NCBI GenBank assembly: GCA_030448085.1
Contig: JAUJNU010000015.1
Location: 1 to 30,342, forward strand
Direction: 5' to 3'
Length of the DNA: 30,342 nt
Origin: Actinomycetota bacterium
GTDB taxonomy: Bacteria > Actinomycetota > UBA4738 > CADDZG01 > WHSQ01
Shown here in pieces: positions 1 through 7,066 of this stretch. The number at the start of each line of letters is the position of its first letter. Positions within the stretch are counted from its first letter, which is position 1. Below the pieces are notes generated by a model. The model searched no databases, was not told the origin of the DNA, and saw nothing but the letters and a program-made list of their open reading frames with translations. Made by a program: the position numbers and the translations under genes.

Positions 1-343
1 CGACATGAGGGCGTTCCCCCTCCAATTCCGAGTCGTACCCCCTGACTACGACGGGATGGTTCAGCCGAGAAAGGAGATCCGCTTCACGGGTCAAGCTTCC
101 GAGCGTGTGGGAGTCGCCGACGAGATGGGGTCGCAGGCACTTCGCTACGACCAGGGCGAAGAGCGCATCGTCCCACGCGAGATAGGCCTCGTAATCCGAC
201 CCTCCGCCCAGCTTCTTTAAGGCATAGCGGCCAGGCACGATCTCCTCGCCTTCATCAAAGCCCCACCGCGTCTGTTCGGTGGCGTCCATGTCCTCCGGCA
301 CAGGATGTTCTTCGGATGCCTTGATGACTCTCTCCTCCCGCAT
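1..343 (-). CDS. Serine/threonine protein kinase, N-terminal part (cut by window edge)
   Basis: Reading the minus strand from the ATG at 343 gives about 114 residues that run off the window at base 1. After an acidic leader of about 35 residues comes the start of a Hanks-type kinase fold. The segment GRYALKKLGGGSDYEAYLAW matches the first strands and glycine-rich loop, though the loop is degenerate. The VAIK-like lysine follows in ALVVAKCLRPHL, and the helix-C glutamate in LTREADLLSRLNHPVVVRGY. Catalytic HRD and DFG motifs would lie outside the window, so activity cannot be judged. A second in-frame ATG at 289 is an alternative start. In actinobacteria such kinases are often PknB-like with PASTA or membrane domains, which cannot be seen here. 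Confidence 0.75.
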   Translation of the reverse strand, partial: MREERVIKASEEHPVPEDMDATEQTRWGFDEGEEIVPGRYALKKLGGGSDYEAYLAWDDALFALVVAKCLRPHLVGDSHTLGSLTREADLLSRLNHPVVVRGYDSELEGERPHV

Positions 344-394
344 GTCAGTTTCTCTACCATCGGAACGCCACTGAGTCCACCTGAGCCGAGGCCG

Positions 395-414
395 GGCTCG
401 AGCTAGGTCGAGCC
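395..414. promoter_or_regulatory. Inverted repeat upstream of the kinase gene
   Basis: GGCTCGA (395-401) and TCGAGCC (408-414) form a perfect 7-bp inverted repeat with a 6-base spacer. It lies between tRNA-Met and the kinase start, both on the minus strand. It could be an operator for the kinase gene or a hairpin ending the tRNA transcript. There is no U tract on either side, so a standard intrinsic terminator is not supported. Confidence 0.3.
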
Positions 415-478
415 AAGAGGTAGAGGGCGGCGAGAATGCCCACTGGACATCGAATGTGAGCAAAAGATTTGCAAGTTG

Positions 479-552
479 TGGGGGCGGCAGGGCTCGAACC
501 TGCGACCAACGGATTATGAGTCCGCCGCTCTAACCGACTGAGCTACGCCCCC
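479..552 (-). tRNA. tRNA-Met (anticodon CAT)
   Basis: The reverse complement folds as a full cloverleaf. The acceptor stem is GGGGGCG paired with CGCCCCC (480-486), with discriminator A at 479. The D arm contains GCTCAGTCGGTTAGAGC, the anticodon loop is CTCATAA with CAT at 516-518, and the T arm is GCAGGTTCGAGCCCTGC. CCA is not encoded. The GGACTCATAATCC anticodon arm is typical of actinobacterial elongator tRNA-Met. A tRNA-Ile2 whose CAT is modified to lysidine cannot be excluded from the DNA alone, but this arm fits Met better. The acceptor stem begins G-C, unlike initiator tRNA. Confidence 0.93.
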
Positions 553-769
553 TGCGGAACGACACCATTGTCGCGGATGCCGCCCCTGTGTGCGCATCAC
601 AGGCGACTCCGGGCTAACCCCCGGTTTCCAGCGGTACCTCCAACCGGAACACCGTGGCCTGGTTCGCAGCGGACCTCGCTGCAGAGGGCGCGCCCGCAAC
701 GATCTTGGGCCGGCCGTCCCCGGGCCTCGCCGGTGGAATGAAACGTCTCTGTCAGACGTAGATAGGTAC

Positions 770-1138
770 GTGGAGACCGAAACGACGGACCCGTTCGAGC
801 AGCTTGTCGCAGAGGCCCTCGACACCCTTCCTGAAGAGATCGCTCGCATGATGAGCAACGTTCAGGTGGTGGTCGAGAACGAGCCGAGTCAAGACCAGCT
901 TCGCTTCGTTCCTCCAGGCCACACCCTCTTCGGGCTCTACCACGGCATACCCTTGACGAAGCGTGGGGTCTACGATCAGGCGCTCCCAGACAAGATCTCT
1001 ATCTTCCGCGGGCCGATAGTCCGCTCCGAGCGAACCCCAGAGCGCATCCGAGAGCAGGTGCGCCGCACGGTCATCCACGAGATAGGACACCACTTCGGCA
1101 TCGGTGAAGCGCGGCTGCACGAGCTTGGCTGGGGCTGA
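770..1138 (+). CDS. Zincin-like metallopeptidase family protein (PF06262 type)
   Basis: A small protein of about 123 residues. It starts with an acidic segment leading into DPFEQLVAEALDTLPEEI, the usual opening of this family. It ends with VIHEIGHHFGI, an HExxH zinc-binding motif, followed by a downstream acidic residue in the ARLHELGW tail. Family members are compact proteins of about 110-140 residues with a minimal zincin fold and no firmly established substrate. I chose the GTG at 770 because it gives the family length. The open frame extends upstream to about 590, but that part is Arg/Pro-rich and looks non-coding. The Shine-Dalgarno sequence is weak. No operon partner is evident, since the metallophosphoesterase starts about 210 bases downstream. 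Confidence 0.8.
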   Translation: METETTDPFEQLVAEALDTLPEEIARMMSNVQVVVENEPSQDQLRFVPPGHTLFGLYHGIPLTKRGVYDQALPDKISIFRGPIVRSERTPERIREQVRRTVIHEIGHHFGIGEARLHELGWG

Positions 1139-1350
1139 GCGGCAACTCCGGTGGGTCTAGGGAATTGCAGCGGCAACGGGCCGGCCAGAGGCAGATGCCC
1201 AAGGGTCCACACTGCGAAGAAGACAAGGGTGCGCCACAGTAAGAACGACCAGGGATAACGTCTTCATCCCAAGGCGGCCCGAAAGGACCTTCTCTGAAGC
1301 TCAACCTCGACTCCTCGCGGCGGAAGGAGCGTCCTTCCCGAAAGCGACTG

Positions 1351-2757
1351 TTGACCGCTGCGGTCGTGGGAGCGGCTGCGGGCATCCTCGCCCTCGGTCT
1401 CGTCCCAGCGTCCGTTCATACGCTTGGGCCTGCGAACGTGGCGGTTCGAGCTGCGGCGGGCTCGGGCCGCACGGTTGTGGGGATCCCGCCGGTCGGCCAA
1501 GTGAGCGCGAGGACCCACCTCACGCCGCTCGACCTTCGCATCGAGTTCCGAGAGGTTGATTTCGAAGCGCTCGGCAAGCTGGCCACCACCGAAGACGGGC
1601 GGAGTCAACTGCGCGGAGCCGTGGAGGGCGATGTCAAGATGCTTCTCCTGCGGAGCGCTCTCCAGTTCCTCCTCGGCGCGGTGGTCATAGGGGCCCTCGC
1701 GGCGATGATCATTCTCGGACGCGGATTGCGGATCACCCTCGCGAGCGGCTCTGCAGCCCTACTGCTGACCGCCGCCCTCTGCGGGCTTGGTGCCGCTACT
1801 TACGACCTCCAGGCTTTCGAGAACGCCGAGTACAGGGGCAGCATCGCCCGGGGCCGGGCGGTCATCGACGCGGTCAGCGAAAACGTGCGACTCCTGGACG
1901 AGCTTCGCTCGAGGTTCGACGTGGCCGGCCACCGCCTGAGCTCGTTGTTGCTGCTCCTGGGGAACCCCGACACCGACCCGCGAGAAGGGGCGACCGTCCT
2001 GCTACACGTCAGCGACATCCACGCCAACCCCCTCGGCCTCAGCTTCACGCAGGACCTGATCGAGGGTTTCGGCGCAGACCTCGTCGTGGACACAGGGGAT
2101 CTCGCCGCCTCGTTCCTCGACACGGGGGAGCTTGCGGAGCTGAGCGCGCCTCTCGACAAGCGGCTCACGAAGCAGATCGAGAGCCTGCGGGTCCCCTACC
2201 TGTTCGTCCCAGGCAACCACGACTCCCCCGCGCTGGTTCGTGCGGTCGACGCGACCGAGAACGGCACGGCCCTCGACGGGACCACCACAGATGTCGGGGG
2301 GGTCTCGGTCCTCGGGTGGGCCGACCCGACCTACACGACCGACACGGGCGTCGAAGAGGAAGACAAGGCGGCTACGAGGCTGACGTTCGCCGACGATGTC
2401 CTGGCGGCGGTGGAAGACCAGGCTCCTCAGATCCTTGCCGTGCACGACGTGCGGCTCGCCGTTCGATCGATGGGCCGGGTGCCGCTGGTGCTGGCCGGGC
2501 ACGCCCACGAAAGGTCGATCGAAGAGGATCTCGAGGAGACCGTCGTTCTAACGGTGGGGTCCACCGGAGCCACCGGCCTGAAGAGCTTCACAGTGGAGAC
2601 CGAGGAGCCGTACGAAGCCGAGGTCGTCTACCTACGAGACGGCCTCCCGGTGGCCGTCGATTACGTGACCCTCAGCGGAGTGGGCACCGATTTCCAGATC
2701 GACCGCCGCGGCCTCGAGCCCTTGGATGAGACCCTCGCCGGTTACTCAGGTGATTGA
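1351..2757 (+). CDS. Membrane-anchored metallophosphoesterase (calcineurin-like)
   Basis: 468 residues from a TTG start. The N terminus is hydrophobic (residues 3-20). Two further membrane segments lie at about 98-122 and 127-148. A calcineurin-like phosphoesterase domain fills the C-terminal half. Its metal-binding motifs are all present: SDIH (221-224), VDTGD (246-250), GNHD (288-291), a lone His in LAVHD (365) and GHAH (383-386). The topology suggests a membrane-tethered hydrolase; the substrate is unknown. The frame stays open upstream to about 1240 and encodes a very basic stretch just before the first membrane segment (CTG at 1294 is the only likely alternative). The true start may therefore be earlier, with the basic residues acting as a cytoplasmic anchor. 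The stop overlaps the extended frame of the following TetR gene, suggesting co-transcription. Confidence 0.83.
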   Translation: MTAAVVGAAAGILALGLVPASVHTLGPANVAVRAAAGSGRTVVGIPPVGQVSARTHLTPLDLRIEFREVDFEALGKLATTEDGRSQLRGAVEGDVKMLLLRSALQFLLGAVVIGALAAMIILGRGLRITLASGSAALLLTAALCGLGAATYDLQAFENAEYRGSIARGRAVIDAVSENVRLLDELRSRFDVAGHRLSSLLLLLGNPDTDPREGATVLLHVSDIHANPLGLSFTQDLIEGFGADLVVDTGDLAASFLDTGELAELSAPLDKRLTKQIESLRVPYLFVPGNHDSPALVRAVDATENGTALDGTTTDVGGVSVLGWADPTYTTDTGVEEEDKAATRLTFADDVLAAVEDQAPQILAVHDVRLAVRSMGRVPLVLAGHAHERSIEEDLEETVVLTVGSTGATGLKSFTVETEEPYEAEVVYLRDGLPVAVDYVTLSGVGTDFQIDRRGLEPLDETLAGYSGD

Positions 2758-2765
2758 ATCCTTCC

Positions 2766-3380
2766 ATGGACCTTTCGGGCGGAGCCGGAGCCAAGCAGAC
2801 CGAACGCCGGGCGCAGATGATCGCGGCGGCCACCGAATCGCTGAAGGACGTCGGCTACGCGGGGACGAGCATCCGTGAGATCGCACGAAGGGGCGGGTTC
2901 AATTCGGCCCTCATCTCGTACTACTTCGGTGGCCTGCACGGCTTGCTCCTCGCCGCCCTCGACAACAGCAGCCGCGCCCGCATGTTGCGCTACGGGCAAG
3001 CGCTCGAGGAGGCGAAGGGCATCGAGGACGTGATGTCCGTTGCCCGGCTCATCTACCGGGAGGACGTCGAGGGCGGCCACATCACGATCTTCACCGAGAT
3101 GGTTGCCGCGAGCCTCGCCCACCCCGAGCTCCGCCCCGAGCTGATCGCACGTGCGGAGCCCTGGATCGACTTCGTTCAGGAGGCGGTCGAGAAGGCCGCC
3201 GGCGCCAATCCACTCCTCCAGCTGATGCCGCCGCGCGACCTCGCGTACTCGATCATCTGCCTGTACCTCGGGGTGAACCTCATGACCCAGCTGGAGGACG
3301 ACACGATCCGCGTCGAGGGCATGTTCGAGCTCGGCTCCCGCCTCGCCCCCCTCCTCGCCCCGATGTTCCCCCAAACCTGA
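2766..3380 (+). CDS. TetR/AcrR family transcriptional regulator
   Basis: 204 residues. The first 55 form a TetR helix-turn-helix. KQTERRAQMIAAATESL is helix 1, IREIARRGGFNSALISYYF the recognition region and GGLHGLLLAAL the start of the linker. The C-terminal ligand domain is helical and carries no motif I can tie to a ligand. I preferred the ATG at 2766; a TTG at 2754 that overlaps the previous stop is possible. The gene starts within 10 bases of the metallophosphoesterase stop, so it probably shares that transcript and may regulate it. A PadR/TetR-like distant relative is unlikely given the clear YYF motif. Confidence 0.85.
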   Translation: MDLSGGAGAKQTERRAQMIAAATESLKDVGYAGTSIREIARRGGFNSALISYYFGGLHGLLLAALDNSSRARMLRYGQALEEAKGIEDVMSVARLIYREDVEGGHITIFTEMVAASLAHPELRPELIARAEPWIDFVQEAVEKAAGANPLLQLMPPRDLAYSIICLYLGVNLMTQLEDDTIRVEGMFELGSRLAPLLAPMFPQT

Positions 3381-3448
3381 CAGGAGGGGCCGGCCCGGCG
3401 GCGAACCCATCGGAGGGCGACCGTGCCTTTTTCTTCAAGGGGGGGGAT

Positions 3449-4957
3449 ATGCGCAAGATGGGCCAAGTCCTGCTGCCTTTGGCGCTCCTTGCCTCGATGG
3501 CCGTGAGCGCGCCCGCCGCGGCCCAGCCGTCTCCCGAGACACCCCGTTGCCTGGGAGAGCCCGCGACCATCATCGGAACGGAAGGGGCCGACGTCATCGA
3601 GGGAACCAGCTCCTCTGACGTCATCGTCTCCTTCGGCGGCAACGACACCATCGATGCCGGCGGCGGCCGCGGGTACGACATCGTCTGCGGGGGCAGCGGC
3701 GACGATGTGATCAGGGCAGGCGGCGCCCTGGTTGGAGGGGCTGGGGATGATCGGCTCACGGGACGGTCCGGCCCGGACAACTTCGTCGGGGGGCCGGGGG
3801 ACGACACCTTCGATGGAGGCCATGGTCGATCGTGCCTGGACGAGGTCGTCTACGCCTCCGCACCCGGCCCGATAAAGGCGGACCTGCAAGCCGGCGTCGC
3901 GACCGGCGAGGGCCGGGACACGCTGATCAGGATCGACAAAGTGCATGGAACCCCTTTCGATGACGTTCTCTTGGGGCACGGCGGGTGGAACGCCTTCGTA
4001 GGTGGGGGTGGCGCAGACGTCATCGACGGGCGGGGCGGTGAGATCGACGACATCCGCTACACCCTTGCCAAGAGGCCGGTCCAGGTCGACCTGAGGGACG
4101 GCTCGGCTAAGGGCGAAGGCAAGGATCGGCTACGCGGGCTCGAGTTCGTCTACGGGAGCACCTTCAACGACGTCCTGAGGGGAAGCCGGCGCGGCGAGGT
4201 GCTGGTCGGATACAAGGGCTCTGACGTCCTCGTCGGTAGGAGGGGCGGCGACGCGCTCATCGCGTCCGCCGGCCGAAAGGATGTCGGCCTTGCGTACGGG
4301 GGGCGGGGCGACGACTACCTTTACGGCGGACTCGGGGAATCGCAGTTGTTCGGTGGTGAGGGGGACGATCGCTTCCTCGGGGACCTGGGGCCGGACCACA
4401 TGGCGGGGGGGCCGGGCGTCGACCGGATCATCTTCGAACCCTATGACTTCGGTTATCCCGAGGACGACGTCGCCGACCTCGCCCAGGAGGCTCTCTTTCC
4501 GACCAAGGGAGAGGGCTCCGTCTATGTCGATCTCGGAGCTGGAACCGCCTCCGGACGGGGGCACGACACCCTGGACTCGATCGAGGAGGCCGTTGGGACG
4601 GATTGGCGTGATGTCCTGCTCGGTAGCGCTGATGACGACAGGCTGCAGGGTGGACCTTCAACCGATCGGATCGAAGGTATCGGTGGCGACGACACCGCCC
4701 TCGGCGGCGGGTCAGCCGATCGGATCGACGGAGGGGATGGCCATGACCGTCTTCATGGTGTAGACTCAGTTGACGTCTGCATCAATGGCATGGCGAAGTC
4801 ACAACCGAATGCCCGTGACAGGGATGCCAGAGAAAGATATGTCCGGTCTGCTGAGCGCGCCGGGGTTGTTCGTCTGGTCACCGGAACTCTGCTGGCCGGG
4901 TTCCTCGGGATGGTTATCCCGCTGGTGGGGTGGGCGGAGGGGATGTCACCGGGGTGA
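3449..4957 (+). CDS. Secreted RTX-type (hemolysin-type) calcium-binding repeat protein
   Basis: 502 residues. A Sec signal peptide occupies residues 1-25, with likely cleavage after APAAA. Many GGxGxDxUx nonapeptides follow (for example GGAGDDRL near 96, GGPGDDTF near 114, GGRGDDYL near 284, GGEGDDRF near 302 and GGDGHDRL near 428). These form parallel beta-rolls that bind calcium between turns. Three longer repeats are interleaved, each made of a Tyr/Val strand, a DLxxGxAxGxGxDTL motif and a DVLLG strand, at about 132-176, 201-245 and 341-392. The C terminus (473-495) is hydrophobic and could anchor the protein. The start has a strong AAGGGGGG ribosome site. The N-terminal Sec signal and the absence of an adjacent ABC/HlyD pair argue against type I secretion. 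The basic tail after VDVCING is unlike usual family ends and may reflect a frameshift. Confidence 0.8.
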   Translation: MRKMGQVLLPLALLASMAVSAPAAAQPSPETPRCLGEPATIIGTEGADVIEGTSSSDVIVSFGGNDTIDAGGGRGYDIVCGGSGDDVIRAGGALVGGAGDDRLTGRSGPDNFVGGPGDDTFDGGHGRSCLDEVVYASAPGPIKADLQAGVATGEGRDTLIRIDKVHGTPFDDVLLGHGGWNAFVGGGGADVIDGRGGEIDDIRYTLAKRPVQVDLRDGSAKGEGKDRLRGLEFVYGSTFNDVLRGSRRGEVLVGYKGSDVLVGRRGGDALIASAGRKDVGLAYGGRGDDYLYGGLGESQLFGGEGDDRFLGDLGPDHMAGGPGVDRIIFEPYDFGYPEDDVADLAQEALFPTKGEGSVYVDLGAGTASGRGHDTLDSIEEAVGTDWRDVLLGSADDDRLQGGPSTDRIEGIGGDDTALGGGSADRIDGGDGHDRLHGVDSVDVCINGMAKSQPNARDRDARERYVRSAERAGVVRLVTGTLLAGFLGMVIPLVGWAEGMSPG

Positions 4958-5110
4958 CCTCGAACACCAGGTGAAGCTAATCACTTCGGAGCTGCGCTGA
5001 TCGCTGTGGGGCTGTTGCTCTAAGAAGGGGTTCGAGGAACGATCCCTTCCAAAAGCCAGAGGAACTTAGTCGCGGCCCGGTCACCGAACGGAACCGACTC
5101 CACTCCCATA

Positions 5111-5130
5111 GGCCGCGCACCGGCGCGGCC
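5111..5130. terminator. GC-rich hairpin between convergent genes
   Basis: GGCCGCGC (5111-5118) and GCGCGGCC (5123-5130) pair perfectly around the loop ACCG. It lies between the end of the RTX-type gene (plus) and the end of folP (minus), so it could stop transcription from either side. No T run follows on either strand, so it is at best a non-canonical terminator. The remainder of 4958-5163 shows no gene I can support. Confidence 0.4.
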
Positions 5131-5163
5131 GGGGCCGAACCCTGCTCACCGCCTCTGTCATCC

Positions 5164-5914
5164 TCACCGCGAACGGTTGTCCTCTACGTCATGCACCCTG
5201 ACGACGCAGGCCCCCCCGGCCACCGCCAGAACGGCGAGGGCGAGACTCCCCTCGAGCCGCTCCCCCAGTGGTAGACCAAGGGTCTCGCCCACCACGTCCT
5301 TTCGCGACGCCGCTATGAGAACCGGCCACGGCACATCCGTTAGCTCCTCCATCCGCCTCATCAGCTCGAGCGAATGGAACGTGTTCTTCCCGAAGTCGAG
5401 GCCGGGGTCAACGATGATCGATCCCTCGGCCACGCCTCGGGCGAGAGCCACCTCCACCAGCTCGGTCCACTGTAGCCCGCACCGCCTCGACCACGTCGGT
5501 GTCAAGTGGGGATTGCGGGGCCGCCCTTTATCTGGCCCCCGTGGTGCATCACGATCAATCCCGCTCCACGCTCGGCGCAGGCTGCTGCAAGATCCGGCTG
5601 CCTCAGGCCGCTCACGTCGTTGATCCAGGTCGCGCGGCGTCGAGGCAGCGACGGGCGATGTCAGGGTCCGCGGTCTCGACAGAGATAGGAACGGAGACCA
5701 CGGGACGAGGGCCTCGATGAGCGGGAGGAGACGAGCGGTCTCTTCCTCTTCGCTGACGGGGGGCCGGGCCCAGCCTTGACGCCCCCAACGTCGAGCATGT
5801 CGGCCCCCGCAGACCATCCGCAGGGCCGCTGCCAAGGGACTCCGCCAGGTCCATCCTGCCGCCGTCGTAGAAAGAGTCCGGCGTGCGATTGAGGATGGCC
5901 ATGACCCGAGTCAT
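5164..5914 (-). CDS. folP: Dihydropteroate synthase-like protein (FolP2 type), broken by several indels
   Basis: The conserved protein is spread over all three minus frames. It opens with RVMAILNRTPDSFYDGG, the pterin-binding N terminus. It continues through AAALRMVCGG, then DMLDVGGVKAGPGPPVSEEE, SVPISVETADPDIARRCLDA, and a long intact C-terminal part with DPGLDFGKNTFHSLELMRRM, SRKDVVGETLG, ERLEGSLALAVLAV and VRVHDV. DFGKNT, VGETLG and ERLEGSLA resemble mycobacterial FolP2 more than FolP1. FolP2 is reported to lack detectable synthase activity, so a folate role is uncertain. At least six net frame changes are needed, near 5840, 5798, 5760, 5705, 5635 and 5500-5560, several in C or G runs. I read these mainly as sequence errors; a decaying pseudogene is the alternative. 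The ATG at 5914 lacks a good ribosome site. Confidence 0.72.
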
Positions 5915-5950
5915 ACGCGCCGAATCATGTCAGACGGACCGGGACAGGGG

Positions 5951-5993
5951 AAAGCCCCGGCCCGCCGGTGGGGGGGAACGGCGGACCGGGGCT
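5951..5993 (-). terminator. Terminator-like hairpin downstream of yceI
   Basis: On the minus strand AGCCCCGG (5993-5986) pairs with CCGGGGCT (5960-5953). Inside that, CCGCCG pairs with CGGCGG across one C/A mismatch, giving about 15 bp around an 11-base loop. The minus strand continues TTTCCCC, a short U-rich tail. It lies between the yceI stop and the folP start, where a terminator would separate the two genes. Confidence 0.6.
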
Positions 5994-6025
5994 GGGGGTT
6001 GGTGCGGGGCGGGGCTACGGGCGAG

Positions 6026-6592
6026 CTAGACGGACTGGGCCTCGAGCTCGACCTCTTCCTCGACCGCGTCCTGGGACCTGGCGACCTGGAAGTCGATCTC
6101 GAGCTTGATCTTGTCGCTGACGAGGAAGCCACCGGCCTCGACCGCTACGTTCCACTTGAGGCCCCAGTCGCTCCGCTTCATCTGGCCGGTGAGCGTGCCG
6201 CCGATCTTGTCATTGCCGAAGGGGTCCGTGGCACGCCCTCCGTGCTCGTACTCGAGCTCGACATCTTTCGTGACGCCGTTGATCGTGAGGTTGCCCCTGA
6301 CGAGGTAGATGTCCTCATCCTTGCGCTCGACGGAAGTTGACTCGAAGATCATCTTCGGGTGCTCCTCGACCGTGAAGAAATCAGCGGACCTGAGGTGGGC
6401 GTCCCTGTCGGCGTTCCCCGTGTCGACGCTCGCTAGGTCTATCTCCAGCCGCGCTTTCGCCGTGGTGATGTCGTCGGGGTCACCCTCGATCGTTCCCTCG
6501 AACTTCGTGAATCGTCCCCTGACTGTCGACAGCCCCATGTGCCGGGCGCTGAATCCGATCGTGCTGTGTGCCTGGTCGATCACCCATCCCAT
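6026..6592 (-). CDS. YceI-like family protein (lipocalin-fold, polyisoprenoid-binding family)
   Basis: 188 residues from the ATG at 6592, which has a GGAGGAACGAG ribosome site. An ATG at 6607 is less likely. The sequence shows the YceI pattern throughout: WVIDQAHSTIGFSARHMGLS at the N terminus, VRGRFTKFEGTI, SVDTGNADRDAHLRSADFF, HPKMIFESTSV and LTINGVTKDVELEYE. It ends with the barrel strands WNVAVEAGGFLVSDKIKLEID. The family forms a beta-barrel that binds long isoprenoids such as the ubiquinone precursor. There is no signal peptide, so this copy is probably cytoplasmic. It is transcribed away from an HxlR regulator, with a 15-base palindrome near its likely promoter. The acidic C-terminal tail (about 15 residues) is not part of the fold. 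Confidence 0.9.
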   Translation of the reverse strand: MGWVIDQAHSTIGFSARHMGLSTVRGRFTKFEGTIEGDPDDITTAKARLEIDLASVDTGNADRDAHLRSADFFTVEEHPKMIFESTSVERKDEDIYLVRGNLTINGVTKDVELEYEHGGRATDPFGNDKIGGTLTGQMKRSDWGLKWNVAVEAGGFLVSDKIKLEIDFQVARSQDAVEEEVELEAQSV

Positions 6593-6616
6593 CTCGTTCC
6601 TCCTCATCCCGTCTTT

Positions 6617-6631
6617 CTTACTTTAGGTAAG
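6617..6631. promoter_or_regulatory. Candidate HxlR operator and divergent promoter
   Basis: CTTAC (6617-6621) and GTAAG (6627-6631) form an inverted repeat with a 5-base spacer in an AT-rich island within otherwise GC-rich DNA. On the minus strand TATAGT (6639-6634), preceded by TG, is a good extended -10 for yceI, so the repeat sits just downstream of the start site. On the plus strand TATACA (6636-6641) could be the -10 for the regulator gene. The layout suits repression of yceI by the divergently encoded HxlR protein. Confidence 0.5.
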
Positions 6632-6691
6632 AAACTATACACAAATAGGTTCCTTATGCGAATGAACCGGGGCGGGGTAGAATCTGTTCCC

Positions 6692-7066
6692 ATGAGAGAG
6701 GAAAAAGTCGCTCCGGCCTGCGAGGAGCGGATGACGGCCTTCTGCCCCGCCTTCCACCAGGCCGTGGAGATCATCGGGCGCCGGTGGAGCGGCGCGATCC
6801 TGAGGGCGATGCTGTCGGGGCGCACCCGCTTCGGCGAGATCTTGAGCGCCGTGCCCGGCCTCAGCGACAGGCTCCTATCGGAGCGGCTGAAAGAGCTCGA
6901 GGCCGAGGGCATCATCGAGCGGACGGTCGTGCCCGAGACGCCGGTCAAGATCGATTACGTCCTTACCGAGAAGGGCAACGGCCTAGCGGATGTCTTCAGC
7001 GCCGTTTCGGCGTGGGCGGAGACGTGGGCCGAAGATCCCGCCGAGCACGCCACGACAGCTCACTAG
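6692..7066 (+). CDS. HxlR family winged-helix transcriptional regulator
   Basis: 124 residues from the ATG at 6692. The HxlR core is complete: FCPAFHQAVEIIGRRWSGAI at 17-36, then LRAMLSGRTRFGEILSAVPG, LSDRLLSERLKELEAEGIIE, and a wing ending in VKIDYVLTEKG. Two cysteines lie early (residues 10 and 18). In related regulators (YodB, HypR) an N-terminal cysteine senses quinones, aldehydes or oxidants. That makes a thiol-stress trigger reasonable, but it is inference. The gene is divergent from yceI, with the palindrome between them. The open frame continues upstream into the yceI gene, but that extension is not protein-like. Confidence 0.88.
   Translation: MREEKVAPACEERMTAFCPAFHQAVEIIGRRWSGAILRAMLSGRTRFGEILSAVPGLSDRLLSERLKELEAEGIIERTVVPETPVKIDYVLTEKGNGLADVFSAVSAWAETWAEDPAEHATTAH

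Noticed and set aside
5..220. Plus-strand open frame at the window start
   Set aside because: The minus strand encodes a recognisable kinase N terminus over the same bases.
3449..4957. Type I secreted toxin
   Set aside because: There is an N-terminal Sec signal, no ABC/HlyD genes nearby and no toxin domain.
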